This document shows, piece by piece, positions 40,156-48,026 of a stretch of DNA of 64,000 nucleotides. The stretch comes from a virus. The stretch covers positions 47,031 through 111,030 of IMG/VR virus record IMGVR_UViG_3300046514_000687. One strand, 5' to 3'. Both the position numbers and the translations under genes were made by a program. The notes beneath the pieces were generated by a model. The model searched no databases. It saw only the letters and a program-made list of their open reading frames with translations, and was not told the DNA's origin. The first letter of the stretch is position 1. Each line of letters opens with the position of its first letter.

Positions 40156-41233
40156 TAGATCAGGCATCGAGTGGACGCGCGGGAATGACGGCAGCCCCGG
40201 CGCCACGTGGACCCCGATTCGCCGGCGGTGGAATCCGGATCGTCCCGCCGGGCACGCTTGCCTGCGTATTAGTCCTGGATGTCAGGAGTGTTACGCCGGT
40301 AAGCTCCAACCCCGGTACTATGGCGGGCTCAACTATCCGGTCGCCACTACGGAGTCACTCCAGGCGATGCGCGACCTCGTGACTGACGGCACGCTCTACC
40401 TCGATGAGGCGACGCTCACTAAGCCGCTCCACTGGCGCCGCCCCCGTCGCATCTTCGTCTGCTCGATGACCGACCTGTACGGCGAGTGGGTGCCGGCCGC
40501 CTGGATCGACCGCATCTGGGCGGTGATGGCCCACTGCCCGCAGCACACCTTCCAGGTGCTCACCAAGCGGCCGAACCGCCTGCGCCTGTGGATGGGCGAC
40601 GCGCGGGAGTGCGTCCGGGCTACTGCCAAAGCCGACCCGCGTTTCTGGGCCTGGCCGCTGCCGAACGTCTGGCTGGGCGTCTCCATCGAGTCCGATGCCT
40701 TCGCCTGGCGCGCGAAGGTCCTGGCCGAGATCCCTGCGGTGATCCGCTTCGTCAGTGCCGAGCCGCTGCTCGGGCCGCTGTTCAAGCTGAGCTACCGCTG
40801 GGTGCGCTGCCACGACTGCGACTGGGCGGGGCCGGAGCACGAGATCTACGACTCCCGCCTGGCCTGGACTCCGCACTGCCCCGGCTGCCGCAGCGGCCAA
40901 GAACTACGGGCCGAGCCGACCCCGCGCATCCACTGGGTCATCGCCGGCGGCGAGTCCGGCGGCCCGCCCGCGCGCAGCCTGGTCGAGCCCTGCCACTGCA
41001 CGCTGGCCGCTGGGCGCGGCACGCTCGTGCGCGGTCTCTGCGACCGCTGCCAGGGCACAGGGATGGCCCCGAAGGGCGCTGCTTACGCCTGGGTGCAGAG
41101 TATCCAGCAGCAAGCCCAGCGCCAGGGCGCCAGCTTTTTCCTGAAAAGTTGGGGGGGCAGAACCTTTAAGTCCGGCGGGCGCCTCCTGGCTGGCCGCACC
41201 TGGGATGCCTACCCGGACGCGGTTCCGGTGTGA
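40148..41233 (+). CDS. DUF5131 / phage Gp37-Gp68 radical-SAM-like protein
   Basis: 361 residues, overlapping the HNH gene. ISPGCQECYA near 42-51 holds the Cys cluster, followed by FVCSMTDLYGEWVP, FQVLTKRP, NVWLGVSIES and FVSAEPLLGPL, the hallmark order of the family. Two extra Cys-rich inserts (CHDCDWAGPEH...CPGC and PCHC...CDRCQGTG) look like added zinc ribbons. The family is thought to be radical-SAM-like; some phages carry it near base-modification genes. Confidence 0.8.
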   Translation: MSDRSGIEWTRGNDGSPGATWTPIRRRWNPDRPAGHACLRISPGCQECYAGKLQPRYYGGLNYPVATTESLQAMRDLVTDGTLYLDEATLTKPLHWRRPRRIFVCSMTDLYGEWVPAAWIDRIWAVMAHCPQHTFQVLTKRPNRLRLWMGDARECVRATAKADPRFWAWPLPNVWLGVSIESDAFAWRAKVLAEIPAVIRFVSAEPLLGPLFKLSYRWVRCHDCDWAGPEHEIYDSRLAWTPHCPGCRSGQELRAEPTPRIHWVIAGGESGGPPARSLVEPCHCTLAAGRGTLVRGLCDRCQGTGMAPKGAAYAWVQSIQQQAQRQGASFFLKSWGGRTFKSGGRLLAGRTWDAYPDAVPV

Positions 41234-41331
41234 GGCGGTTCTTCGTGATCGTCCTGGCCTGGCTGCTGTTCGTAGTTCTGATCGTCGGGTGGTGGGTGGC
41301 CTTCCTGCTCTGGCGCGCACATGGAGGGTGA
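41230..41331 (+). CDS. 33-residue membrane peptide
   Basis: GTG overlapping the DUF5131 stop (GTGTGA). RRFFVIVLAWLLFVVLIVGW is a strong single membrane helix. Its end contains the GGAGGG ribosome site of the next gene. Confidence 0.55.
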   Translation: MRRFFVIVLAWLLFVVLIVGWWVAFLLWRAHGG

Positions 41332-41335
41332 TGAT

Positions 41336-41545
41336 GTGACTGAGGCTCCCCAGGGCTCGGTCCAGGCCGAGGGCCAGTACGGTACGGCGGCCGGCGACGA
41401 GACCGCCGAGGCGCCCGCGGACTACGCCGCCATCCTAGACGGTATCGCGCTGCGGACCTGGCGGCGCCTGCTGCTCTTCTTCTTGCGGATGCGCGTGGCT
41501 CAGCTCACCCTGGCCGGGAGGGCCGATGACGAGGCTGCGGACTAA
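41336..41545 (+). CDS. Hypothetical protein
   Basis: GTG 41336 preferred to ATG 41321, because GGAGGG lies between them. 69 residues: acidic start then a basic amphipathic helix (LRTWRRLLLFFLRMRVA). No family. Confidence 0.5.
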   Translation: MTEAPQGSVQAEGQYGTAAGDETAEAPADYAAILDGIALRTWRRLLLFFLRMRVAQLTLAGRADDEAAD

Positions 41546-41804
41546 GCCGACCGGGCACTGGGAGTGGCGGCGCCTGCTGGAGTGGCCGAACGGGCAGCTC
41601 TGCGAGAACTTCCCGACGACCGAGCCGGCCGCGCGCGACGACTGCGACCTGGCCTTCGAGCTGGCTTACATCCACGAGCAGCGGGTCACTATCCGCCTCC
41701 AGCGCCGCTGGGTAGCCGACTGGGAGACCGTCGACGAGGTCGTCGCCTCCCCGCTGCCCGAAGAAGGAGCGCCCGATGGTCCTCGTGAACTTTCCGGGCT
41801 TTGA
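41526..41804 (+). CDS. Hypothetical protein
   Basis: 92 residues, overlapping both neighbours. Strand-rich with HWEWRRLLEWPNGQL. No family; overlap of 29 bp with the nuclease-like gene suggests coupling. Confidence 0.5.
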   Translation: MTRLRTKPTGHWEWRRLLEWPNGQLCENFPTTEPAARDDCDLAFELAYIHEQRVTIRLQRRWVADWETVDEVVASPLPEEGAPDGPRELSGL

Positions 41805-42297
41805 CGGACCGCCCGATCCCGCACGCTGGATCGCCCTGGCCTTCTGCTGGCCGCTCCTGGAGGCGGAGGGCAAGGCGCGCGACGCCTACTGGCGGACGGT
41901 GGCCTGGACCAAGAACTGGAGCCCCGACCGGGAGCTGATCGGCCTGGTCGGCGAGGTCGTTTACGCTCTCCAGTTTGGCTGGCCCGGCGCGCTGGTCGAC
42001 CGGCCGCGCGTGCCCGACGGCGGTCGGGACTTCCGCGACGTGGACGTGAAGGGCGACTCGCACTGGCAGGACCCGCTGCTGAAGCGCGACAAGCGGCAGC
42101 CGTTCGGCGCGGGCTGGTACTGCCTGGTGGCGGTCGACCTCGTCGGCCAGCGCGGCTACGTAGTGGGCGAAGCCAGCCGCGCGGCGTTTCGCGCCGCCCC
42201 GCTCCGCGACTTCGGCTACGGCCCCGCCCACGTCCTCACGCCGGCGCAGCTCGCCCCCGCCAGCCACCCCGACACGCACCCCGTGGAGGCGCCCTGA
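41776..42297 (+). CDS. Putative PD-(D/E)xK nuclease-like protein
   Basis: 173 residues. Helix LIGLVGEVVYALQFG supplies the Glu, then DGGRDFRDVDVKGD gives Asp and Asp-x-Lys, and GWYCLVAVDLVGQRGYVVGEA is the following strand. This is the restriction-endonuclease fold order. A phage nuclease or restriction-like protein is likely; specificity unknown. Confidence 0.6.
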   Translation: MVLVNFPGFDGPPDPARWIALAFCWPLLEAEGKARDAYWRTVAWTKNWSPDRELIGLVGEVVYALQFGWPGALVDRPRVPDGGRDFRDVDVKGDSHWQDPLLKRDKRQPFGAGWYCLVAVDLVGQRGYVVGEASRAAFRAAPLRDFGYGPAHVLTPAQLAPASHPDTHPVEAP

Positions 42298-42602
42298 TGC
42301 CCCCCTCCGAAGAAGCCGCCACTCTGATCCGTGCGCTGGCCGAGCAGCTTGCCTGGTTCTGTCGCAAGCCCAAGGATGGCGACGCCAGCCTGCACCTGGG
42401 TATTGGCTGGTACTCGCTCTGCGACTTCGTAGCCGATCCGCGCCTGCCGCGCCCGTGCAGCCCGCGCTGCCAAGCCGTGCGAACGGTGCTCCAGCTCGCG
42501 GCCGACCGCCTGGGCTGCTCCGTCACTGCCTTTACCCCGCCCGCGCCCCGCCGGCGGGGCGCGCGGTCCTCCGGGGAGGAGGAGTTGCCGTGGACGAGCT
42601 GA
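42297..42602 (+). CDS. Hypothetical protein ending at palindrome
   Basis: 101 residues: helical with CDFVADPRLPRPCSPRC. Its last part (PPAPRRRGARSSG) is encoded by the 22-bp palindrome at 42542, as in the 13642 gene. Confidence 0.55.
   Translation: MPPSEEAATLIRALAEQLAWFCRKPKDGDASLHLGIGWYSLCDFVADPRLPRPCSPRCQAVRTVLQLAADRLGCSVTAFTPPAPRRRGARSSGEEELPWTS
42542..42563. repeat. 22-bp perfect palindrome, same core as 10013
   Basis: Perfect inverted repeat centred on GCC|GGC, with core GCCCCGCCGGCGGGGC, within the 3' end of the 42297 gene. Confidence 0.7.
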
Positions 42603-43141
42603 AGCGCTACTACCTGCACGCTCAGCGCCCGCGCCACCCCTGGTGGAAAGCCGCCCGCGCCGCCGCGGCGACGATCCCGGACTTCGCTCGCGGCCTGGTG
42701 GAGTGGCGCCGCATCGACGACGCGCCGATCATTAACGCCGACCTCCGCGAGACTATGGCCTTCTGGGACTGGGCGCGGGCGCTGCCGGGCTGGACCGACA
42801 ACAGCGGCGGGCCGGTGGGCTACCTGGACCGCCAGGACCCCAACTTTATCCAGGGCACCAGCGCCTTCAACCGCGACAGTTTTGACGCCGCCTACCTCAA
42901 GGCGATGGATTCCCTACTATCCCCCAAGGCTTTGTGGCAGATGGGCGTCGCCCTGCTCGTCTCGCCGGTCCCCGATGGCGGCTGGCTCGCGGAGATCGAC
43001 AACGCGGACCCGGCGCTGCCGACCTCCTGCGCTGCTACTCCAGACGGTGCCGTCCAGGCGCTGATGCTTGCCATCGGCGCGGATGTCCGCCAGCATGGCC
43101 GCCAGTTCGACACTGGCCCCGAGGCGCCAAAGGGGTTATAA
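42590..43141 (+). CDS. Hypothetical protein, stop inside P10
   Basis: GTG behind GGAGGAGG; 183 residues. The middle part ADLRETMAFWDWARALPGW and GYLDRQDPNFIQGTSAFN is mixed helix and loop. Its TAA is the central TAA of the P10 TATAAT box. No family. Confidence 0.55.
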   Translation: MDELKRYYLHAQRPRHPWWKAARAAAATIPDFARGLVEWRRIDDAPIINADLRETMAFWDWARALPGWTDNSGGPVGYLDRQDPNFIQGTSAFNRDSFDAAYLKAMDSLLSPKALWQMGVALLVSPVPDGGWLAEIDNADPALPTSCAATPDGAVQALMLAIGADVRQHGRQFDTGPEAPKGL

Positions 43142-43169
43142 TCTAGCGTAGGTACCCCCGAGAGGTACC
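43114..43169 (+). promoter_or_regulatory. P10 promoter/operator
   Basis: TGGCCC (43114), 17 bp, TATAAT 43137-43142, GGTACC at 43151 and 43164 (7-nt gap), GCAGGAAAC, GGAGG, ATG 43189. The upstream gene terminates within the -10. Confidence 0.8.
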
Positions 43170-43188
43170 GCAGGAAACGGAGGCTCTG

Positions 43189-43395
43189 ATGGACGAGCAC
43201 CCTGCCCCGCCCCTCCCCTGCGACGCACGGATTCGCGTCGCCAAGTGGTTCCGGCTCCACCGCGCCAGCAAGGTCGCGCGAGTCACCTGCGGGCAGCCCG
43301 GCCGCCGCCAGGTCTACGCGGACGGCGACGGCGCCTTCGACGTGGTGCGGTGCCCCGCGCACGCCCTGTTCATCCCCGACGAGGTGCCGTCGTGA
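43189..43395 (+). CDS. Hypothetical protein
   Basis: 68 residues, first gene after P10. Three Cys (one in VTCGQPG, one in VVRCPAH) recall the small phage zinc proteins that precede SLOG genes. GTGA overlap with the next. Confidence 0.55.
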   Translation: MDEHPAPPLPCDARIRVAKWFRLHRASKVARVTCGQPGRRQVYADGDGAFDVVRCPAHALFIPDEVPS

Positions 43396-43853
43396 GCGAG
43401 ACCGTCGCCTTCACCGGCGCCCGCAAGGTCCCGCTCGCCGGCGTCGACCTGATCACCGACGTAGTGGGGCGCCTCCCCGCTACCGCCCGCGTGCTACACG
43501 GCGGCTGCCTGGGCGTGGACGCCCTGGTCGGCCGCGCCGCCTGGGAGCGCGGCCTGGGAGTCCACACCGTCCTGCCCGGCCTGGACCAGTACACCCACCC
43601 CGACTGGGCGCGCTACTGCCACAGCCACGAGCGCCTGGCCGGCGGCTCCGAGTCCTACCGCGCCCGCAACACGCGCCTGGTTGCCCTGGCTGACCGCCTG
43701 ATCGCCTTCCCCGCCTGGCCCGAGCGGGACGGACGGTCTGTCCGCAGCGGGACGTGGATGTGCGTTCGGATCGCGCGGGCGGCCGGCAAGCCCGTCACCG
43801 TCTATCTGCTGTGTGACGTGGCGGCCGACTCGCCCCTGCCGGAGGTGGGCTGA
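43392..43853 (+). CDS. SLOG-superfamily (LOG/DprA/YspA-like) protein
   Basis: 153 residues. FTGARKVP at the start, HGGCLGVDALVGRAAWERG near 36-53, YRARNTRLVALADRLIAFP and RSVRSGTW near 115-131 form the Rossmann-like SLOG core. SLOG proteins bind nucleotides or nucleotide-derived signals and include antiphage and phage members. Specific ligand unknown. Confidence 0.75.
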   Translation: MSETVAFTGARKVPLAGVDLITDVVGRLPATARVLHGGCLGVDALVGRAAWERGLGVHTVLPGLDQYTHPDWARYCHSHERLAGGSESYRARNTRLVALADRLIAFPAWPERDGRSVRSGTWMCVRIARAAGKPVTVYLLCDVAADSPLPEVG

Positions 43854-43936
43854 TGGCGCGCTGCTCGCGCTGCAAGCTGCCGCTAGTGCCGGGCTTCCCG
43901 CTCTGCCCGCACTGCGGCAAGAAGGTGAGTCGCTGA
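43853..43936 (+). CDS. 27-residue double-CxxC zinc ribbon
   Basis: TGATG overlap on both sides. CSRCKLPLVPGFPLCPHCG is a complete rubredoxin-like zinc knuckle. Tight coupling supports translation. Confidence 0.6.
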   Translation: MARCSRCKLPLVPGFPLCPHCGKKVSR

Positions 43937-44166
43937 TGGACACTCCGCGTACCGATGTCGCGGTTGGCGACGTGATCCAGCTCGACCCCGCGGCGCACGA
44001 GGCGTTCGGCGGCTGTCTGCTGATCGTGGAGGAGGTGCGGACCTGGGGCCTGGTTGCCGCGGCGCTGATTCCGCAGGGCGGCGGCCCCGCCCACGCGCCC
44101 TACCGCGTCGCCTGGGGCGCCTTCGCGCGGATCGGCCCCGCTGCCTGGCCGCTGAAGGGGGACTGA
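43936..44166 (+). CDS. Small phage protein (GDxxQLDP type)
   Basis: 76 residues, TGATG overlap. VGDVIQLDPAAHEAFGGCLLIVEEVRTWG...YRVAWGAFARIG is a small beta-barrel that I recall as a frequent phage protein. Function unknown. Confidence 0.65.
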   Translation: MDTPRTDVAVGDVIQLDPAAHEAFGGCLLIVEEVRTWGLVAAALIPQGGGPAHAPYRVAWGAFARIGPAAWPLKGD

Positions 44167-45230
44167 TGCCGCTCGTGATCGAGCAGGTCCAGCGCGGCAT
44201 GGTACCGCCGCTAGACGCCATGCTGGAGCAGGCCCAGATCGTCCGCATCCAGAACGTCGCCCAGTGGTACTGGGGCCACGACCAGGACTACTGGGAGCTG
44301 CACCGGCACTTCCCCAACGTGGCGCCGCCGTGGCCCGTCGCCTGGTACGAGTACCACATGCCCCGCGTGGTCCAGCTCCTCACTGGCCCGGCGCGCGCTA
44401 CCCCGCTCGGCGTCGGGGTACTGATCAACGCCATCGAGGACCCTGCGGCCTGGTGGGACGCCGAGCACTGGCTGCCCTCCGCCCTCAAGACGCTGATGAT
44501 GATGACCGCTTACCAGCGCACCGACGACGCGCACCAGGCCATCGACATCGCCGAGCGCGTCTTCCAGGACGACACGGCCACGCTCCGCGCCTGCCCGTCG
44601 GACTGGACGCGGGACATGCGCGCCGCGCTCACCGCCCTGCCGGCCTACTGGCGGCGGGTCCAGGCGCGGTGGGTGCTCCAGCTGATCACCTACGTGGAAG
44701 ACCCCGGCTTTCGCGTGCCGATGCCCTACTACGTGGACTTTATCCCGGTGCGCGCGGACGGCACGATCCCCTACGAGGAGCAGCCGGAAGGCCCGGCCGA
44801 GCCGCCGCGGCTGCTGCGCCTGCTGGTCTGCGCAACGCCCGCCAGCGTGGACCTATTCAACCGCCCCGCGCCCTACTTCCACCCCGCGCTGCTAGCTAAC
44901 TGCTTCGCCCACTGCAAGAATGTCGCGGTTACGGACGGCGCCCCGCCGCCGAAGCTAGCGCGCCGCAACGCGCAGAAGGGCCGGCCGTTCCTGACCTGGA
45001 AGGTGCTGGACATCGACCCGATGATGCGCGTGCTGCGCCGCGAGGGCGGCATGGGCGAGCACGGCGAGCGCGCCGCTGCGGCTATGCACATCGTCCGCGG
45101 CCACTTCAACACCTACGACGAGAAGCCGCTGTTCGGCAAGTGGCGCGGCACCTGGTTCGTGCCGATGCACACTCGCGGCAGCCCGCGGGCGGGCCTGGCC
45201 GCCAAGGACTACGCGGTGAAGGGGAAGTGA
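44166..45230 (+). CDS. Large uncharacterised phage protein (HIVRGHF type)
   Basis: 354 residues, TGATG overlap. N-terminal helical half, then strands; the C-terminal HIVRGHFNTYDEKPLFGKWRGTWFVPMHTRG is a hallmark I recall from many actinobacterial and related phage proteins. The His and Gly pattern may form a metal or nucleic-acid site, but there is no known function. Confidence 0.65.
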   Translation: MPLVIEQVQRGMVPPLDAMLEQAQIVRIQNVAQWYWGHDQDYWELHRHFPNVAPPWPVAWYEYHMPRVVQLLTGPARATPLGVGVLINAIEDPAAWWDAEHWLPSALKTLMMMTAYQRTDDAHQAIDIAERVFQDDTATLRACPSDWTRDMRAALTALPAYWRRVQARWVLQLITYVEDPGFRVPMPYYVDFIPVRADGTIPYEEQPEGPAEPPRLLRLLVCATPASVDLFNRPAPYFHPALLANCFAHCKNVAVTDGAPPPKLARRNAQKGRPFLTWKVLDIDPMMRVLRREGGMGEHGERAAAAMHIVRGHFNTYDEKPLFGKWRGTWFVPMHTRGSPRAGLAAKDYAVKGK

Positions 45231-45231
45231 G

Positions 45232-45906
45232 ATGACCCGCAAGCGCACCGCCATCGACGACTACATCGACCGGCTGGACGTGAACGTGGTCCAGGAGGAG
45301 ATCGAGGCTACGCGCAAGCACCTGCGGGCGCTGGCGACGGAGCTGCCGCGCCTGTCCCGCCTGCGCGCGGTGATCGCCTTCGTGGAGCGAGTCAAGGACG
45401 AAAACACGACCCTGTACGGCGAGCGCGCGCAGCTCCGCGGCGAGCTGGCCGACGCCCAGGAGCGCCTGGCTGAGGTGCGCCGCCGCTACGAGGTCCAGCG
45501 CATTGCCCTGGAGGACTACCGCGACCGGCTGGAGCGCGCGACGGTCGAGCTGGCAGCGGCGGCGGCACCAGACTCTCCGCTGGCGCCCACCGTGGTGCTG
45601 GTGAGCCTCCTGCGCGCCGCCCTGGACGACCTCGCGGTGGCTGCCAGCCACGTGCCGCCCGACAACAACCTCGCCGTCGCTCTGCACGTCGCGCGCTCCA
45701 CGCTGGAGGCGACTCCGCTGCCCGAGGGCGCCCCGCATACCTTCGTGGAGGTGGCCGCGGCGCTCCAGCCACACATCTGCGAGCCGTGCCGCGCCGGTCA
45801 CCACGCGGACTGCACCGGCAGCGCCGAGCAGGTCTGCCCGTGCTCCGTGCGCCCCTCCGAGTGGGGGGAGCCGGACGGCCCGCACCACTCCCCGCTCCAC
45901 CCGTAA
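45232..45906 (+). CDS. Coiled-coil protein with C-terminal zinc cluster
   Basis: 224 residues. Residues 15-105 are coiled coil; the end has CEPCRAGHHADCTG...CPCSV, a Cys/His cluster. Likely a structural or regulatory adaptor. Confidence 0.6.
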   Translation: MTRKRTAIDDYIDRLDVNVVQEEIEATRKHLRALATELPRLSRLRAVIAFVERVKDENTTLYGERAQLRGELADAQERLAEVRRRYEVQRIALEDYRDRLERATVELAAAAAPDSPLAPTVVLVSLLRAALDDLAVAASHVPPDNNLAVALHVARSTLEATPLPEGAPHTFVEVAAALQPHICEPCRAGHHADCTGSAEQVCPCSVRPSEWGEPDGPHHSPLHP

Positions 45907-45929
45907 ACTGCGCTGAGAGGAGGCTAGTC

Positions 45930-46265
45930 ATGAGCTACGACGACGAGATCGCCGCGGCCGCGGCGGCTGAGGCTGCCGCGCTAGAGGCCGCCCGGGCGGA
46001 CTGGCCCCAGCTCTGGACGAATACCCCGGATGCCTATGACGGCTTCGGCACCGAGACCATCGAGACCACCGACCTCTATGTGGACGGCCACGCTGGCGGC
46101 GCCTACGACTTCCCGTTCCGCCGCATCCGCTGCGACCCCGCTCACGTCCAGTGGCAGTGCGAGCGTAACAACAGCGGGGCCTACTGGACGCTGGACACCC
46201 CGCTGTGGGCTACCTGGCTGATCGAGGGCCGCGTCGCGCCGCCGCCGGAGCGCGCTCCCGGATGA
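45930..46265 (+). CDS. Hypothetical protein
   Basis: ATG behind GAGAGGAGG; 111 residues: an Ala-rich helix then strands with IRCDPAHVQWQCERN. No family. Last gene of the P10 operon. Confidence 0.55.
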   Translation: MSYDDEIAAAAAAEAAALEAARADWPQLWTNTPDAYDGFGTETIETTDLYVDGHAGGAYDFPFRRIRCDPAHVQWQCERNNSGAYWTLDTPLWATWLIEGRVAPPPERAPG

Positions 46266-46270
46266 CTCGC

Positions 46271-46326
46271 TGGCATTAGCTGTGCAGATGGGTTATAATC
46301 TACTGTAGGTACCCCGCTAAGGTACC
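46271..46326 (+). promoter_or_regulatory. P11 promoter/operator
   Basis: TGGCAT (46271), 17 bp, TATAAT 46294-46299, GGTACC at 46308 and 46321 (7-nt gap), GCAGCAC, GGAGG, GTG 46347. Confidence 0.8.
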
Positions 46327-46346
46327 GCAGCACACGGAGGCGCCAA

Positions 46347-46772
46347 GTGACCAAGTCGAAGGGCAAGCGCTGGCGGGTCATCCCCGGCACGCGGACGCCC
46401 GCTCCCGCGCCGCTCGCGCCGAAGGCCCCGAAGGCTCCGAAGTTCGCCGCCACCCCCGCTCCGCTGGTCGACCCCGACACCGACCGCGCCATCCGCGCCG
46501 CCGAGCAGGAGGCCGACCGCGCCTTCGTTGCCACCATGAAGGGCATCGCCCCGCCGGAGTCGTTCGCCGCCAGCCTGAACTCCCTCTTCGAGGTCGTCGG
46601 CCCCGTGATCGCCGCCGGACGCCGCGAGCGCGCCATCGACCTTACGCGCCAGGTCGCCACCATCCGCGAGCAGGCCCGCGAGTTCGAGCGCGAGGGCCGC
46701 TTCAACCACGCCGACAAGGCGCTCGCCCGCGCCGCCAAGCTGGAGCGAGACGTCACCGCCGGGAGGTTCTAG
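46347..46772 (+). CDS. Basic helical protein
   Basis: GTG; 141 residues. Lys/Pro/Ala-rich N-terminus (histone-tail-like), then amphipathic helices (IRAAEQEADRAFVATMKGI). Could bind DNA. No family. Confidence 0.55.
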   Translation: MTKSKGKRWRVIPGTRTPAPAPLAPKAPKAPKFAATPAPLVDPDTDRAIRAAEQEADRAFVATMKGIAPPESFAASLNSLFEVVGPVIAAGRRERAIDLTRQVATIREQAREFEREGRFNHADKALARAAKLERDVTAGRF

Positions 46773-46775
46773 CCC

Positions 46776-46874
46776 GTGTGGACCAGCACGCCGCGCCCCG
46801 CGCCCTGCCGCTGGTGCCCCTGCAAGGGGCCGACCGCGCCGCTCCCGTTCTGCTACTGCGCCTGCCACCGCTAG
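46776..46874 (+). CDS. 32-residue Cys-rich peptide
   Basis: GTG about 9 nt after GGGAGG. CRWCPCKGP...FCYCACH holds six Cys and a His in 24 residues. Short, so uncertain, but coupled by position to the previous stop. Confidence 0.45.
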   Translation: MWTSTPRPAPCRWCPCKGPTAPLPFCYCACHR

Positions 46875-46877
46875 GAG

Positions 46878-46933
46878 TGGCCCCGCCCCGCAGGATGGGC
46901 TATAATCTAGCGTAGGTACCTCGTAAGGGTACC
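46878..46933 (+). promoter_or_regulatory. P12 promoter/operator
   Basis: TGGCCC (46878), 17 bp ending GGGC, TATAAT 46901-46906, GGTACC at 46915 and 46928 (7-nt gap), GCAGCAC, GGAGG, ATG 46954. The last of the family before the modification island and packaging genes. Confidence 0.8.
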
Positions 46934-46953
46934 GCAGCACACGGAGGACTATC

Positions 46954-47232
46954 ATGCCAGCACCGCGCACCCCGCTCGCCCTCCTGCCCGAGATGCAGCT
47001 CCGCTACGAGGGCCCGCTGTTCAGCGTGACGCCGAGCGCAGACGGTCGCGAGGTCACCATCGCCGCTCGCCCCGACACCGCCCTCGCCCACGCGCCCGCC
47101 ACCGTCCACGGGTACCTCAAGCCCCACCTGTTCGCGCTCCTGCGGATGGGGTACGCAGCCCGCTCCGAGATCACCGTAGCCGCCGGGCGCCCCTGGATCC
47201 GCGCCCTGGTCGTCCGCGAGGCGGGCCGCTAG
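46954..47232 (+). CDS. Hypothetical protein
   Basis: 92 residues, first gene after P12. Strands around FSVTPSADGREVTIAARP, then a helix. No family. Confidence 0.55.
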   Translation: MPAPRTPLALLPEMQLRYEGPLFSVTPSADGREVTIAARPDTALAHAPATVHGYLKPHLFALLRMGYAARSEITVAAGRPWIRALVVREAGR

Positions 47233-47234
47233 CG

Positions 47235-47414
47235 ATGAGGATGGACTACAGCCGCGAGACCCCCGTCGTCCTGGAGTGCCGCAACTGCCACTGCCCGACG
47301 CAGATCGTCCGCGTCGACGGGCTCAACCGCGCCTACCTGTGGTGCCTGACCTGCCTCTGGTGGGACTGGCCCCGCAACGCCCGCCTTCCCGCGCCGAAGG
47401 AGGTCCGTCCGTGA
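47235..47414 (+). CDS. Zinc-ribbon microprotein
   Basis: ATG 2 bp after the previous stop; 59 residues with CRNCHCP...WCLTCLWWDW, a four-Cys ribbon with an aromatic end. GTGA overlap with the next gene. Confidence 0.6.
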   Translation: MRMDYSRETPVVLECRNCHCPTQIVRVDGLNRAYLWCLTCLWWDWPRNARLPAPKEVRP

Positions 47415-47797
47415 CTACCGAGCTGTCCGTCGCCATCTCGCTTACCGAGCGCGAGGCCGCCGCCTTCGCGGGCCTGGACGCGGTCCACCGCGGCTACGCT
47501 CAGCTGGCCGCCCGGCAGGCCCTCCGCGCCTACCTGGCGGGCCTGGGCCTGCTGCCGCCCGACACCGCGCTGGCCGTCGGCGACCACGTCACCCTGACCT
47601 TCCCCGGCGCTAGCGCACCGGTGGAGCTGCCGGCCGTGGTCACCCGCGTCGACCACCCGCTGGACCGCGCCGAGCGCGGCGGGCTGGTTACTCTGCCCGG
47701 CCCGTACACCACTTTCCGCTACACCCTGCCTGACGACCGCAGCAGCGAGATCCCGCTGCTGAACTCCACGCTCAGCACATTCGTCAAGGAGGTCTAG
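47411..47797 (+). CDS. Hypothetical protein
   Basis: 128 residues, GTG overlap start. Helical N-terminus (EREAAAFAGLDAVHRGYAQL), then strands (ALAVGDHVTLTFPGASAPVEL). May be a small barrel domain on a helix. No family. Confidence 0.55.
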   Translation: MTTELSVAISLTEREAAAFAGLDAVHRGYAQLAARQALRAYLAGLGLLPPDTALAVGDHVTLTFPGASAPVELPAVVTRVDHPLDRAERGGLVTLPGPYTTFRYTLPDDRSSEIPLLNSTLSTFVKEV

Positions 47798-47798
47798 C

Positions 47799-48026
47799 AT
47801 GGACTTCTCCGCGGGGCGCTGCCTGATCCTGGTGATCCCGCCCGTCGGCGTGGTGCGCCGGGCGGTCGTGGTCCGGGCGAGCCACACGCGGCCCCTCGGC
47901 GACCGCCCCGCCCACCCCGGCCCGTTCACCACCGTCCGCATCACCGCCGGCGCTGGCTGGTCCTACGAGGTGACGCTGCTGGACACTGCGCTCGCGGCGA
48001 TGGCGCTCCGCGAGGAGGCCGCCTGA
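47799..48026 (+). CDS. Hypothetical protein
   Basis: 75 residues. The strand pattern CLILVIPPVGVVRRAVVVRASHT resembles the C-terminal half of the previous product, so a split duplication is possible. TGATG overlap with the next. Confidence 0.5.
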   Translation: MDFSAGRCLILVIPPVGVVRRAVVVRASHTRPLGDRPAHPGPFTTVRITAGAGWSYEVTLLDTALAAMALREEAA

